The notes under the pieces: model-generated | Told to the model about the DNA's origin: nothing | Seen by the model: the letters and a program-made list of their open reading frames with translations, nothing else | Databases searched by the model: none | Assembly: GCF_026274175.1 (NCBI RefSeq) | Contig: NZ_JAPHNL010000310.1 | Coordinates: 27,701 to 91,700, forward strand | Direction: 5' to 3' | DNA: 64,000 bases | From: Streptomyces beihaiensis | GTDB taxonomy: Bacteria; Actinomycetota; Actinomycetes; Streptomycetales; Streptomycetaceae | Program-made: the position numbers and the translations under genes | Shown: positions 40,860-52,852 of the stretch, in pieces | Layout: every line of letters starts with the position of its first letter | Numbering within the stretch: position 1 is the stretch's first letter

Positions 40860-43400
40860 ATGTTCCGAACAGCCCTGCGCAACGTCTTCGCGCACAAGGC
40901 CCGCCTCCTGATGACCGTCCTCGCCGTCATGCTCGGCGTGGCCTTCGTCTCCGGCACCCTGGTCTTCACCAACACCATCTCGCACGCCCTGTCGAAGTCC
41001 TCCGCCAAGGGCTTCGACCACGTCGACGTGGCCCTCACGCCCGGCGCGACCGCCGCCGCGGGCGACAAGGTCAGCAAGGAGGTGAAGCTGACCGACGCCA
41101 CGCTCGGGAAGGCCGAGAGCGTGCCCGGCGCCGCCTCCGCCTACGGCGTGGTCAGCGGGTACGCCGCCGTCGCCGGCCAGGACGGCAAGCTCGTCGGCAA
41201 CGGCTTCGCCTCGCAGGGCGGCAACTACTGGGCGGGGTCGGGCGGCAAGGACGTCCGCTATCCGCTGAAGGAAGGCTCCGCCCCGCACGGAAGGAACCAG
41301 GTCGCGCTCGACGCCAAGACCGCCGAGCGCGCCGGGTACAAGGTCGGCGACCGGGTCCGCCTGTCCGTGGACGGCCCGGTCCTCACCCCGACGCTCAGCG
41401 GCATCTTCACCACGGACGACGGCAACGTCGCCGCGGGCGGCTCCCTCGCCCTGTTCGACACGGCCACCGCCCAGCGGCTCTTCCACAAGCCGGGCGCGTA
41501 CGACGAGATCGACGTGACGGCGGCCGCGGGCACCGGCCAGGACCGGCTCAAGCGGAACATCGGCAAGGCGCTCGGCGACGCGGCCGTGCACACCGAGACC
41601 GGTCAGCAGCTCGCCGACGACCAGGCGAGCCAGATCACGTCGTCGATGAGCTCGATGCGGACGATGCTCCTGATCTTCGCGGGCATCGCCCTGTTCGTCG
41701 GCGTCTTCATCATCGCCAACACCTTCACCATGCTGGTCGCCCAGCGCACCAAGGAACTGGCCCTGATGCGCGCCGTCGGCGCCTCGCGCCGCCAGGTGAC
41801 GCGCTCGGTGCTCCTGGAGGCGTTCGTGGTGGGCTCGGTGGCGGCCGTGACCGGTCTGGCCGTCGGCGTCGGGATCGGCGCGGGGATGCGCGCCCTGATC
41901 AGCGACACCGGCGCGGTCATCCCGGACGGACCGCTGGTCGTCTCGCCGGGCACGGTCGTCTCGGCGCTGGTCGTCGGCATCCTCGTCACCCTGCTGGCCG
42001 CCTGGCTGCCGGGCCACCGCGCCGCGAAGATCCCGCCGGTCGCCGCCATGAGCGCGGTGCACGCCGCGCCGACGACCAAGTCGCTCGTGCTGCGCAACAC
42101 GCTCGGCGCGCTCGTCTCCGCCGTGGGCGTCACGGCGGTGCTCGCCGCGACGGCCATGTCGGGCAGCAGCGGCCGGATGCCGATGGCCGCGGGCGCCGGA
42201 CTCCTCGTCATCGGCGTCTTCATCCTCACGCCCGTGCTGTCCCGCCCGCTGATCGCGGCCGCCGCACCGGTCCTGCGCGCCTTCGGCGTCTCCGGCAAGC
42301 TGGCCCGTCTGAACGCCGTACGCAACCCGCGCCGCACCGCGGCGACGGCGTCGGCCCTGATGATCGGCCTCACCCTGATCACCGGTCTGACGGTCATCGC
42401 GGGCAGCGTGCAGTCGGGCATCGACAAGATGGCGGCCGACTCCCTCAAGGCCGACTACGTCGTCTCCATGGCCAACGGCAACCCCCTGTCCCCCGAGGTC
42501 CTGAAGACGCTCGACAAGACGGACGGCGTCACCGCCACCAGCGGGCTGTCGAACTCGCCGTCCCGCATCGACGGCACCACCGAGTTCCTGACCGGCGTCA
42601 ACGGCGGGACGATCAGGCAGCTGGCCCAGCTCACCATGCGCAGCGGCACGTTCACGGTCGGCGGCTCGCACGTCGTGGTCGACGACGAGACGGCCGAGCA
42701 GCACTCCTTGACCACCGGTTCGTCGTTCACCGTCCACTACGAGGACGGCAAGCGGCAGCGCCTGAAGGTCGCGGGCGTCTACCAGCACAACGAGATCATG
42801 CGCGGCATCTTGATCGACACCCGCACCCTCGACCCGCACCTCACCGATGCCGTCTCCGACATGCAGGTCATGGTGAAGACGTCCGGCGGCGCCACCGACG
42901 CCACCAAGGACAGACTCACGAGGGCTCTCGGCGACAACCCCGCAGTCAAGGTCCAGGACCGCCAGGACATCTCCGACCAGGTCGCCAGGATCTTCACCCT
43001 GATGCTCAACATGCTCTACGGCCTGCTCGCCATGGCGGTGATCGTCGCCGTCCTCGGTGTGATCAACACGCTCGCCATGTCCGTCTTCGAGCGCCGGCAG
43101 GAGATCGGCATGCTCCGCGCGATCGGCGTCAACCGCAAGGGCGTCAAGCGGATGGTCCGTCTGGAGTCCCTGATCATCTCCCTCTTCGGCGGTGCACTCG
43201 GCCTGGGCCTTGGCGTGTTCTTCGGCTGGGCGGCCGGAGAGCTGATCTCCGGTTCCCTGTCGACGTACGAACTGAACCTGCCCTGGGGCCGGATGGCTCT
43301 CTTCCTCGCGCTCGCCGCGGTGGTCGGCATTCTGGCGGCCCTGTGGCCGGCCCGCCGCGCGGCCCGCCTGAACATGCTGGCGGCGATCAAGGCGGAGTGA
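40860..43400 (+). CDS. ABC transporter permease with two FtsX domains
   Basis: An 846-residue permease with eight main helices: one N-terminal helix (about 16-38), an extracytoplasmic domain (about 40-255), three helices forming the first FtsX domain (about 262-395), a central pair, a second extracytoplasmic domain (about 500-710) and the last three helices as the second FtsX domain (about 718-846). The two halves each carry the QRTKELALMRAVGASRRQV-like and ERRQEIGMLRAIGVNRKGV motifs that contact the ATPase. This is the duplicated form typical of actinobacteria. Substrate unknown. Confidence 0.92.
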   Translation: MFRTALRNVFAHKARLLMTVLAVMLGVAFVSGTLVFTNTISHALSKSSAKGFDHVDVALTPGATAAAGDKVSKEVKLTDATLGKAESVPGAASAYGVVSGYAAVAGQDGKLVGNGFASQGGNYWAGSGGKDVRYPLKEGSAPHGRNQVALDAKTAERAGYKVGDRVRLSVDGPVLTPTLSGIFTTDDGNVAAGGSLALFDTATAQRLFHKPGAYDEIDVTAAAGTGQDRLKRNIGKALGDAAVHTETGQQLADDQASQITSSMSSMRTMLLIFAGIALFVGVFIIANTFTMLVAQRTKELALMRAVGASRRQVTRSVLLEAFVVGSVAAVTGLAVGVGIGAGMRALISDTGAVIPDGPLVVSPGTVVSALVVGILVTLLAAWLPGHRAAKIPPVAAMSAVHAAPTTKSLVLRNTLGALVSAVGVTAVLAATAMSGSSGRMPMAAGAGLLVIGVFILTPVLSRPLIAAAAPVLRAFGVSGKLARLNAVRNPRRTAATASALMIGLTLITGLTVIAGSVQSGIDKMAADSLKADYVVSMANGNPLSPEVLKTLDKTDGVTATSGLSNSPSRIDGTTEFLTGVNGGTIRQLAQLTMRSGTFTVGGSHVVVDDETAEQHSLTTGSSFTVHYEDGKRQRLKVAGVYQHNEIMRGILIDTRTLDPHLTDAVSDMQVMVKTSGGATDATKDRLTRALGDNPAVKVQDRQDISDQVARIFTLMLNMLYGLLAMAVIVAVLGVINTLAMSVFERRQEIGMLRAIGVNRKGVKRMVRLESLIISLFGGALGLGLGVFFGWAAGELISGSLSTYELNLPWGRMALFLALAAVVGILAALWPARRAARLNMLAAIKAE

Positions 43401-43487
43401 CCGGGCGGGGACGCACCGGCGCGGGCGCATCGGCGAGGTCACCGGTGCGCCCGCCGCCGTGCGCGGCGAACGGCCGGGGCTCGGGCA

Positions 43488-44786
43488 CTACTTCCACTCC
43501 CGCGCCCGCAACGGCATCCCCGACCCCCCGCTCACCGGCGTCTTCACGGCGAGGATCTGGTTGACGCCGATGTGGTTGCGCTCGAAGCTCAGGGCCGAGG
43601 CGGCCATGTAGAGGCGCCAGACGCGGGCGCGGGCGGGGGTGACGAGTTTCAGGGCCTCGGGCCAGCGGGCCTCCAGGTTGCGGACCCACTGGCGCAGGGT
43701 GAGGGCGTAGTGCTCGCGGATCGCCTCCACGTCACGGACCTCGAAACCGGCGCGCTCGATGAGCGACGCCGTCGTGCCCACGGGCGCGAGCTCGCCGCCC
43801 GGGAAGACGTACGCGTCAATGAACTCGTCGACCTCGTACGCCGATTCGTCCCGCCGGGGCCGACGCCCGATCTGGTGGTTGAGGAGCCGTCCGCCGGGGA
43901 CGAGCAGCTCGTGCAGGGCGGTCGCGTACTCCAAGTAGCGCTCGGAGCCGACGTGTTCGGCCATGCCGATGGAGGAGATGGCGTCGTACGGGCCGTCGCG
44001 CACGTCCCGGTAGTCCTGGACACGGATCTCGACCCGGTCGGTCAGTCCCTCGTCGGCGACGCGCTTCCTCGCGTACGCGGCCTGCTCCTGGGAGAGGGTG
44101 ACACCGACGACGTGCACGCCGTGCTCGCGGGCCGCGTGCAGGGCCATGGAGCCCCAGCCGCAGCCGACGTCGAGCAGCCGCATGCCGGGTCTGAGGGCGA
44201 GCTTGCGGCAGACGAGTTCCAGTTTGTCGCGCTGGGCGTCCTCCAGGGTGCCCTCGGGCGTCTCCCAGTAGGCGCACGAGTAGACCATCGACGGGCCGAG
44301 GACCAGGGCGTAGAAGTCGTTGCCGACGTCGTAGTGGTGGCTGATGGCCCGGCGGTCGCTGCCCTTGGTGTGGAGGTGGAGGCGGCCCTTGCGGCGGATC
44401 TCCTCGGCGGGCGGGGCGGGCGGCGGCAGCGGTCCGGCGAGCTTGGCGAGGTCCTTGGCGGCGGCGCGCGCCTTCGGGTCCCTGAGCGTCTCGGTGAGGC
44501 CGCGCCGCTCGCTGTCGTCGCGTTCCCAGATGAGCTCGGCCATCGCGTCGAGCGCGCTGTACAGGTCACCCTCGACGTCCAGGTCTCCGGCGACCCACGC
44601 GCGGGCCAGGCCCAGCTCGCCCGGTTTCCACAGCAGGCGGCGCAGCGCGCGGCGGTTGCGTACGACGAGGGTGGGCGCTTTCGGAGGTCCGGCCTCCGAG
44701 CCGTCCCATGCGCGCAGGCGTACGGGGAGTTCGGTGCCGAGCAGTTGCTCGGCGATGTTCTTCAGCCGCAGTGCGGCGTCCTGCAT
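43488..44786 (-). CDS. cfa: Cyclopropane-fatty-acyl-phospholipid synthase family methyltransferase
   Basis: A 432-residue SAM-dependent enzyme of the Cfa/CmaA family, which methylenates or methylates the double bond of phospholipid acyl chains. The N-terminal lipid-binding part runs to about 150. The catalytic part has SHHYDVGNDFYALVLGPSMVYSCAYW, SAM motif I LLDVGCGWGSMALHAA, then VGVTLSQEQAAYA and SIGMAEHVG (carbonate site Glu). The ATG at 44786 has GGAGGTG. An in-frame upstream start would add 61 unlike residues. Whether it makes cyclopropane or methyl-branched chains is not settled. Confidence 0.9.
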   Translation of the reverse strand: MQDAALRLKNIAEQLLGTELPVRLRAWDGSEAGPPKAPTLVVRNRRALRRLLWKPGELGLARAWVAGDLDVEGDLYSALDAMAELIWERDDSERRGLTETLRDPKARAAAKDLAKLAGPLPPPAPPAEEIRRKGRLHLHTKGSDRRAISHHYDVGNDFYALVLGPSMVYSCAYWETPEGTLEDAQRDKLELVCRKLALRPGMRLLDVGCGWGSMALHAAREHGVHVVGVTLSQEQAAYARKRVADEGLTDRVEIRVQDYRDVRDGPYDAISSIGMAEHVGSERYLEYATALHELLVPGGRLLNHQIGRRPRRDESAYEVDEFIDAYVFPGGELAPVGTTASLIERAGFEVRDVEAIREHYALTLRQWVRNLEARWPEALKLVTPARARVWRLYMAASALSFERNHIGVNQILAVKTPVSGGSGMPLRAREWK

Positions 44787-44948
44787 GGCGCACACCTCCG
44801 TGAACGCGGATATCCCGGAACGGTCCAACAGCAGGTAAACACCAACGGCGCGCTCGCGCAGTCCCGTTGCCGCGTTACGGATGAGCAAAATGAATGTAGA
44901 CGCCACGTATCTGGTGGGGCGGGCGCGGTGGCCGGTGCCGGGACACGC

Positions 44949-44990
44949 CGAAGGGGCCGCCCGCACCACGGATGGCGGACGGCCCCTTCG
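44949..44990 (-). terminator. Terminator after ndh
   Basis: A 16-bp stem with one mismatch (CGAAGGGGCCG...CGGCCCCTTCG) and a 10-nt loop, 25 nt past the ndh stop. Confidence 0.85.
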
Positions 44991-45014
44991 GACTGAGCTA
45001 CGACGACGTACGCG

Positions 45015-46427
45015 TCAGGAAGCCTTGGCCTTCGCCTCGACCTTCGCCTCGACCTTCGCCTCGGCCTTCTCCGCCTTGGCGGCGGGGGCCGGGGCGGGCT
45101 TGGCGGCCTCGTAGAACTCCTCGCGCGGAGTCTCCAGGGCGCCCAGGGACGTGATGTCGCGCTTCTGGAACATGCTGATCGTCCACTCGGCGATCACACG
45201 GATCTTGCGGTTCCAGGTCGGCATCGCCAGACCGTGGTAGCCACGGTGCATGTACCAGGCGAGACGGCCCTTGACCTTGATCTTCAGCTTGCCCATGACG
45301 ACCATCGCGACGCCCTTGTGCAGGCCGAGACCGGCGACCGCACCCTTGTTGGCGTGCTTGTACTCCTTCTGCGGGAAGCCCCGCATACCGGAGACCACGT
45401 TGTCGCCGAGGACCTTGGCCTGGCGCAGCGCGTGCTGGGCGTTCGGCGGGCACCAGGCGTTCTCGTTGCCCGCGGCGCGGGCGGCGAGGTCCGGCACCTG
45501 GGCGTTGTCGCCCGACGCCCAGATGTAGTCGGTGCCCGTGACCTGAAGGGTAGCCTGGGTGTCGACGTGGCCGCGCGGGCCGAGCGGGAGGCCGAAGCGC
45601 TGCAACGCCGGGTTGGGCTTGACGCCGGCGGTCCACACGACCGTGTTGGCGTCGACCTCGAGGCCGTTGGAGAGCACCACGTGACCGTCGACGCAGGAGG
45701 GCATCGTCGTCTTCAGGTAGACCTCGATACCGCGGGACTCCAGGTGCTTGCGGCCGTAGGTGCCCAGCTCCGGGCCGACCTCGGGAAGCACCTTGTCGGC
45801 GGCGTCGACGAGCACGAAGCGCATGTCCTCGCGCTTCACGTTCTTGTAGAACTTGGCCGCGTCGCGGGCCAGGTCCTCGACCTCGCCGATGGTCTCGGCG
45901 CCGGCGAAGCCACCGCCGACGAAGACGAAGGTGAGCGCCTTGCGGCGGATCTCCTCGTCGTTCGTGGACTCGGCCTTGTCCAGCTGCTCAAGCACGTGGT
46001 TGCGCAGGCCGATGGCCTCCTCGACACCCTTCATACCGATGCCCACCTCGGCCAGGCCGGGGGTCGGGAAGGTACGGGAGACCGCGCCGAGCGCGATCAC
46101 CAGGTAGTCGAAGGGCACCTCGTACGCCTCGCCGACGATCGGCGCGACGGTGGCGACCTTGCGGTCCTGGTCGATGGTGGTCACGCGGCCGGTGAGGATC
46201 TCGGCACCTGGCACAGCGCGTCGCAGCGGGACGACGACGTTGCGCGGCGAGATGCTGCCGGCGGCGGTCTCGGGGAGGAAGGGCTGGTACGTCATGTACG
46301 AGCGCGGGTCGACGACCGTGACGGTCGCTTCCGCGTAACGCATCTTCTTCAGGATGCGTCGCGCCGCGTACAGGCCTACGTACCCACCCCCGACGATGAG
46401 GATCCTGGGACGCTCCGTGGTGCTCAT
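45015..46427 (-). CDS. ndh: Type II NADH dehydrogenase
   Basis: A non-proton-pumping NADH:menaquinone reductase, 470 residues, membrane-associated flavoprotein. FAD motif ILIVGGGYVGLYAARR opens the protein; the NADH motif FVFVGGGFAGAETIGE is at about 165-180. TVVWTAGVKPNPAL and YIWASGDNAQVPD are conserved. The C-terminal 40 residues form an Ala/Lys/Glu tail with repeated EAKV units after a likely amphipathic membrane helix. The ATG at 46427 has no strong ribosome binding site. A Rex operator about 310 bp upstream suggests NADH-dependent repression. Confidence 0.92.
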   Translation of the reverse strand: MSTTERPRILIVGGGYVGLYAARRILKKMRYAEATVTVVDPRSYMTYQPFLPETAAGSISPRNVVVPLRRAVPGAEILTGRVTTIDQDRKVATVAPIVGEAYEVPFDYLVIALGAVSRTFPTPGLAEVGIGMKGVEEAIGLRNHVLEQLDKAESTNDEEIRRKALTFVFVGGGFAGAETIGEVEDLARDAAKFYKNVKREDMRFVLVDAADKVLPEVGPELGTYGRKHLESRGIEVYLKTTMPSCVDGHVVLSNGLEVDANTVVWTAGVKPNPALQRFGLPLGPRGHVDTQATLQVTGTDYIWASGDNAQVPDLAARAAGNENAWCPPNAQHALRQAKVLGDNVVSGMRGFPQKEYKHANKGAVAGLGLHKGVAMVVMGKLKIKVKGRLAWYMHRGYHGLAMPTWNRKIRVIAEWTISMFQKRDITSLGALETPREEFYEAAKPAPAPAAKAEKAEAKVEAKVEAKAKAS

Positions 46428-46875
46428 GCCATCGAGTATCCACCCGAGTGGAGGGGGGTGCTCGTGCGCCCCTTCACAAGCATGGGTGAGGCATCTGCTA
46501 CACTTCGCCGCCCACGTGACCCAGGTCATGGCGCCCGGAGGGAACCGGACGGTAGAGCCTCCCGTCGCTCACCCCTCCTGAACAGCCACGGTGAGCATTC
46601 GGCGGCACGGCGGCGCCCCTTCCCGACATCCGGACGTAACACGCGGGGAACCCGACGGCCCACGGCCGGACATGCCCCCGCGGGCCTCCGGACGGCCCCA
46701 CGGCGCGAAAACCTCGTCCAACGGGGCCGAAATCCTTGTGAAGAAGTTCACGAACTTTCCCGACGGGCTGTCGCCGGACCCCCTCGCGACCCCCTTTCGC
46801 GGTGCTCAGACGGTACGCGAGACGCTCAGGCGAGACGCCGCGCCCCCGTCCCCGGCCTGGAGAAGAGGCTGAACG
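46428..46875. other. Gene-free region upstream of ndh
   Basis: This 448-bp stretch between ndh and ppx holds no gene. Its one clear signal is the Rex-type palindrome at 46737-46752. The ndh mRNA may have a long leader, about 280-300 nt if the promoter overlaps that site. Confidence 0.5.
46737..46752. promoter_or_regulatory. Rex operator (ROP) upstream of ndh
   Basis: TGTGAAGAAGTTCACG matches the known Streptomyces Rex consensus TGTGAACNNNTTCACA in 11 of the 12 arm positions. Rex represses respiratory genes when NAD+ is plentiful and leaves DNA when NADH binds. From memory ndh is an established Rex target in S. coelicolor, which supports the call. Confidence 0.85.
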
Positions 46876-47832
46876 CTACTCGACGTCCTCTGCCGTTCTG
46901 ATCGCGATCCCGTCGAGGATGTCGTGCTCGCTCACGACGACCTCCCGGGCCCCGATCCACTCCATGATCATCCGCAGCACGAGCGCGCCCGAGGCGATCA
47001 CGTCGACCCGGCCCGGGTGGATCACCGGCTTGAGTGCGCGCTGGTCGTGCGTCGAGCTCAGCAGCCAGTCCGTGAGCTCGGCGACCTTCTCGTAGGAGAC
47101 ACGGGAGTGGTGGATGGCCGTGGAGTCGTACGCGCTCAGGCCGAGAGCGAGCGCCGCGACCGTCGTGACCGAGCCCGCCAGGCCGACCAGCGTGCGGGCC
47201 GAGGTGATCGGGACGGTCTGCGTGACCCTGTCGAGGGCCGCGACGACGTCCTCGCGGATCGCTTCGATCTGGGCCGGGGTCGGCGGGTCGGTCACCTTGC
47301 CGTCCTCGCCGACCAGGTGGCGCTCCGTCATCCGTACACAGCCGATGTCGACGGAGAGAGCGGAGCGGACCGTGTCGTCGCCGACGACGAACTCGGTCGA
47401 GCCGCCGCCGATGTCCACCACCAGGTACGGCTTGTCCAGGTCGGCGCGGCCGGTGAGTTCCTTCGTGGCACCGGCGAAGGACAGCTGCGCCTCCTCGTCG
47501 CCGGTGATCACCTCGGGCTCGACGCCCAGGATGTCCAGGACGCCCCGCACGAACTCGTCGCGGTTCTCGGCGTCGCGGGAGGCGGAGGTGGCGACGAAGC
47601 GGACGCGCTCCGCGCCGTGCTCCTCGATCACGGCGGCGTACTCGCGGCACGCCGCGAAGGTGCGCTCCAGCGCCTGGGGGGCCAGGCGGCCCGTCTCGTC
47701 CACGCCCTGACCGAGCCGGACGATCGTCATCCGCCGGTCCAGCTCGACCTGCTCACCGGTGTCCGGGTCCACGTCGGCGACGAGCAGCCGGATGCTGTTG
47801 GTGCCGCAGTCGATGGCGGCCACCCGGGTCAC
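46876..47832 (-). CDS. ppx: Exopolyphosphatase/guanosine pentaphosphatase family protein
   Basis: A 318-residue Ppx/GppA phosphatase that hydrolyses polyphosphate or pppGpp. The actin-like phosphate motifs are AIDCGTNSIRLLV at the N-terminus and VVDIGGGSTEFVVG at about 140-153, with ATSASRDAENR and LVGLAGSVTTVAAL also conserved. It is the short actinobacterial form without the C-terminal domain. The GTG at 47832 overlaps the stop of the DUF501 gene by 4 bp. It is the last gene of a divIC-DUF501-ppx cluster conserved in actinobacteria. Confidence 0.92.
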   Translation of the reverse strand: MTRVAAIDCGTNSIRLLVADVDPDTGEQVELDRRMTIVRLGQGVDETGRLAPQALERTFAACREYAAVIEEHGAERVRFVATSASRDAENRDEFVRGVLDILGVEPEVITGDEEAQLSFAGATKELTGRADLDKPYLVVDIGGGSTEFVVGDDTVRSALSVDIGCVRMTERHLVGEDGKVTDPPTPAQIEAIREDVVAALDRVTQTVPITSARTLVGLAGSVTTVAALALGLSAYDSTAIHHSRVSYEKVAELTDWLLSSTHDQRALKPVIHPGRVDVIASGALVLRMIMEWIGAREVVVSEHDILDGIAIRTAEDVE

Positions 47833-48368
47833 TTGGCACCCTCCGCGCCCGGAGCCGCGGCCGACACGCAGGCGCCCTTCTTCCACCACTGCGGCAGCAT
47901 CGCGATCGCCTCGTCGCCCAGCGGGTTGACGCCGGGACCGGCCGCGAGCGAGTGCGCCACCAGCACGTGCAGACACTTGACCCGGTCCGGCATGCCGCCC
48001 GCGCTGGGGAAGTTCTCAAGGACCTCGATGGCGTCGCGGCGGGCGATGTAGTCCTCGTGGGCCGCCCGGTACTTCGCCGCGAGTTCCTCGTCCGTCTTCA
48101 GCCGCTCCGACATCTCCTTCATCACGCCGTCGGCCTCCAGCGTGCCGATCGCGGAGGCCGCGCGCGGGCACGTCAGGTAGTACGTCGTCGGGAACGGCGT
48201 GCCGTCCTCCAGGCGCGGCGCTGTCTCCACCACGTCCGGATTGCCGCACGGGCAGCGGTGCGCGATGGCCCGCAGGCCGCGCGGCGGGCGGCCCAGCTGC
48301 TCCTTGAACGCGTGGACGTCGGCGTCCGTGGGGACGGTGGGCTCGGTCGGGGGCGGAGGCGTTTCCAT
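47829..48368 (-). CDS. DUF501 family protein
   Basis: A 179-residue protein of the actinobacterial DUF501 family, nearly always found between divIC and ppx. Family blocks are visible: LGRPPRGLRAIAHRCPCGNPDVVETAPRLEDGTPFPTTYYLTCPRA, then GGMPDRVKCLHVLVAHSLAAGPGVNPLGDEAI. The CPCG and C residues could bind a metal. Function is not known to me. The ATG at 48368 is 88 bp after the divIC stop. The gap is GT-rich, with repeated GGGTGTG units. Confidence 0.9.
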   Translation of the reverse strand: METPPPPTEPTVPTDADVHAFKEQLGRPPRGLRAIAHRCPCGNPDVVETAPRLEDGTPFPTTYYLTCPRAASAIGTLEADGVMKEMSERLKTDEELAAKYRAAHEDYIARRDAIEVLENFPSAGGMPDRVKCLHVLVAHSLAAGPGVNPLGDEAIAMLPQWWKKGACVSAAAPGAEGAK

Positions 48369-48456
48369 GACTGTCTTCGGCTGTCTCTCGTCGTGAATCT
48401 CGTGCGGGTGTGTGGGTGCGGGTCTGGGTGTGCGGGTGTGGGTGTCGGTACGTCTG

Positions 48457-48966
48457 TCAGTTCTGCGCGCTGTCGGCCTTGTCGACGCTGTCCCACACGT
48501 TGGAGTACCAGGGCCGGTCCGCCGCGCCCTTGTCGGTGTGGCTGGACTCGGTGGCGTGCGGGTCGGGGAGGATGTAACCCGTCTCGCCCGGCATGACCAT
48601 GTGCAGGCGCTCGCGGATCTGCTGCTCCGCGTACGAGTTGTCCTGCCAGCGCGCCTTCTGGTCGCGCAGCTTGTCGACCCGTTCCTTGGCCTGCCGCTGC
48701 CGGCGCTGGAGGTCAGCGATCTCGCCGCGCTGGGCCACGTACTGCCTCATGGGGTACGCGAGCGCCACGATCAGCGTGCACACCACCAGGGCGAGCAGCG
48801 CCGCGCGGCCGGTCAGCCGGGAGCGGCGGGCCTGGCGTCTGTTCTGCGAGCGGTAGACCCGTTCGGCGGTCTGCTCGCCGAGCAGGCGCAGCCGGGTGGC
48901 GGTGGAGAAGCGGGCAGCGTCGTCGCGGCCCCTGTCCCGGACTCTGTCCCGGGCCTGTCCGACCAT
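48457..48966 (-). CDS. divIC: Cell-division protein DivIC/FtsB-type
   Basis: A 169-residue septum formation initiator. A basic N-terminal cytoplasmic part (1-54) leads to one membrane helix (about 55-73, AALLALVVCTLIVALAYPM) and an extracytoplasmic coiled coil (about 78-115, IADLQRRQRQAKERVDKLRDQKARWQDNSYAEQQIRERL) ending MVMPGETGYILPDP, the conserved family end. In the divisome it bridges FtsL and FtsQ. It lies downstream of eno, as in most actinobacteria. Confidence 0.92.
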   Translation of the reverse strand: MVGQARDRVRDRGRDDAARFSTATRLRLLGEQTAERVYRSQNRRQARRSRLTGRAALLALVVCTLIVALAYPMRQYVAQRGEIADLQRRQRQAKERVDKLRDQKARWQDNSYAEQQIRERLHMVMPGETGYILPDPHATESSHTDKGAADRPWYSNVWDSVDKADSAQN

Positions 48967-49014
48967 CGCGTCCTTCGCCTCCCCGCATACCGCGCGCCCG
49001 TGAGCCTACGTACG

Positions 49015-49053
49015 ACGTCCCCGCACACGGTACGGGACCGAGTGCGGGGACGT
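49015..49053 (-). terminator. Terminator after eno
   Basis: A perfect 12-bp stem (ACGTCCCCGCAC/GTGCGGGGACGT) with a 15-nt loop, 14 nt past the eno stop and before the divIC start at 48966. Confidence 0.85.
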
Positions 49054-49067
49054 ACGTAACCGGTGGC

Positions 49068-51575
<2,508 letters not shown>

Positions 51576-51751
51576 GTTCCCGTACGACGTCGGCAGGATT
51601 CGGCGTGACGTCCGACGGGGCCCGCTGTGGCGAGCGGTCCCGACCGTAAGCAGTGGATCCGCCCGATTTCAAAGCCGATCAGGGTCTTTGAGACCCATCT
51701 CTCACTCTCGCTAAACCGGACAAACACACACCGAACAGCCCTGAACTCCCG

Positions 51752-52852
51752 TTACTTTTCGCCCGTTTCGACCCCAAGATCCAGACTCTGACCAGGGAGG
51801 ATGAGGTCGGGGTCGGAGCCGACGACCTTCTTGTTGAGCTCATAGAGCGCGGGCCATCCGCCGTGCACGTCGTGGGCGTCGGCGATGTCGGAGAGGTTGT
51901 CGCCGGAGCGGACGGTGTACGCGCCGCCCGAGCGGTCGTCGTCGCGGGAGGCGTGACGACCTTCTCCCGCGCGGGAGTCGGACGCGCCGTCGTCGGAGGC
52001 GCGGCCGCCTCGATGACGCCCACCGGCCGCACCGTTGTCCGACTTGCCCGATTCGCCGGAGGAAGTCGACGGGGTGTCAGTTCGGCCGGAAGTCGGGTTA
52101 CCGGAGGTATCCGTGGCGGTGGGGCCGGGAGTGGAGTCGGAGGGTGAGCCGTGACGAGAGTCACTCCCGGAGGTGTCAGGGGCGCCGGACCGACCGGAGG
52201 CGCCGTCTGACGGTGCGTCCGACACGCCCGAGTTGCCGGACTCGCCGTGATCCTTCTCTCCCGAGCCGGAACCGGAACCGGAACCGTCACTCGGCGGCGC
52301 GGAGGAAGTGGCGGAGGGCGCGGTGGAGGAATCGGAGGAATCGGAGGAAGGAGAAGAGGAATCGGTGGAAGCGGAAAGCGAAGGAGAGGACGAGGGCGAG
52401 GAGCTCGCGCTCGGGTCGGCACTCGGAGTGACACTCGGGCTCTCACTCACCCCCGGGTCCACGTCGACACTGCCGTCGTCCCCGGCGAGCCCGGCCGTGA
52501 CCGAGCAGCTCGGCCAGGCGCCGAGCCCCTTGTCGTCGAGGATCTTCTCGGCGACGGCTATCTGCTGCGAGCGGCTGGCCAGGTCGGGGCGCGGGGCGTA
52601 GTCGAGGCCGCCGTACCGGTCCCACATGTCCTGGGTGAGCTGGAAGCCGCCGTAGTAGCCGTTCCCGGCGTCCATGCTCCACTGCCCGCCGCTCTCACAG
52701 TCGGCGAGTCTGTCCCACGCGTGCGAGGACGCGGCGCTCGCGCCGGACGCGGCGAACAGCGGGATCGCGATGGCGCTGCCGGTGACCCCGGCGGCGACGA
52801 CGAGAGCAGGGGCCTGACGGGGGCGACGGTGACGACCGTTCCCGGAGAGCAT
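51752..52852 (-). CDS. rpfC: Resuscitation-promoting factor with long Ser-rich linker and LysM domain
   Basis: A second secreted Rpf hydrolase, 366 residues. The signal peptide (about 1-41) is followed by the Rpf domain (about 42-118: SHAWDRLADCESGGQWSMDAGNGYYGGFQLTQDMWDRYGG, catalytic Glu in CESGG), then about 190 residues of Ser/Asp/Pro/Gly-rich linker, much longer than in the neighbouring rpfA product. A C-terminal LysM domain ends the chain (YTVRSGDNLSDIADAHDVHGGWPALYELNKKVVGSDPDLILPGQSLDL). The ATG at 52852 has AAAGG. No riboswitch is evident here. The symbol is by memory of gene order. Confidence 0.88.
   Translation of the reverse strand: MLSGNGRHRRPRQAPALVVAAGVTGSAIAIPLFAASGASAASSHAWDRLADCESGGQWSMDAGNGYYGGFQLTQDMWDRYGGLDYAPRPDLASRSQQIAVAEKILDDKGLGAWPSCSVTAGLAGDDGSVDVDPGVSESPSVTPSADPSASSSPSSSPSLSASTDSSSPSSDSSDSSTAPSATSSAPPSDGSGSGSGSGEKDHGESGNSGVSDAPSDGASGRSGAPDTSGSDSRHGSPSDSTPGPTATDTSGNPTSGRTDTPSTSSGESGKSDNGAAGGRHRGGRASDDGASDSRAGEGRHASRDDDRSGGAYTVRSGDNLSDIADAHDVHGGWPALYELNKKVVGSDPDLILPGQSLDLGVETGEK

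Noticed and set aside
39810-43442. A 1210-codon open frame on the minus strand opposite the ABC transporter genes
   Set aside because: It is low in hydrophobic residues and rich in Arg, Gly, Asp and His, as expected for the antisense frame of GC-rich genes. The plus-strand genes there have clear ABC motifs.
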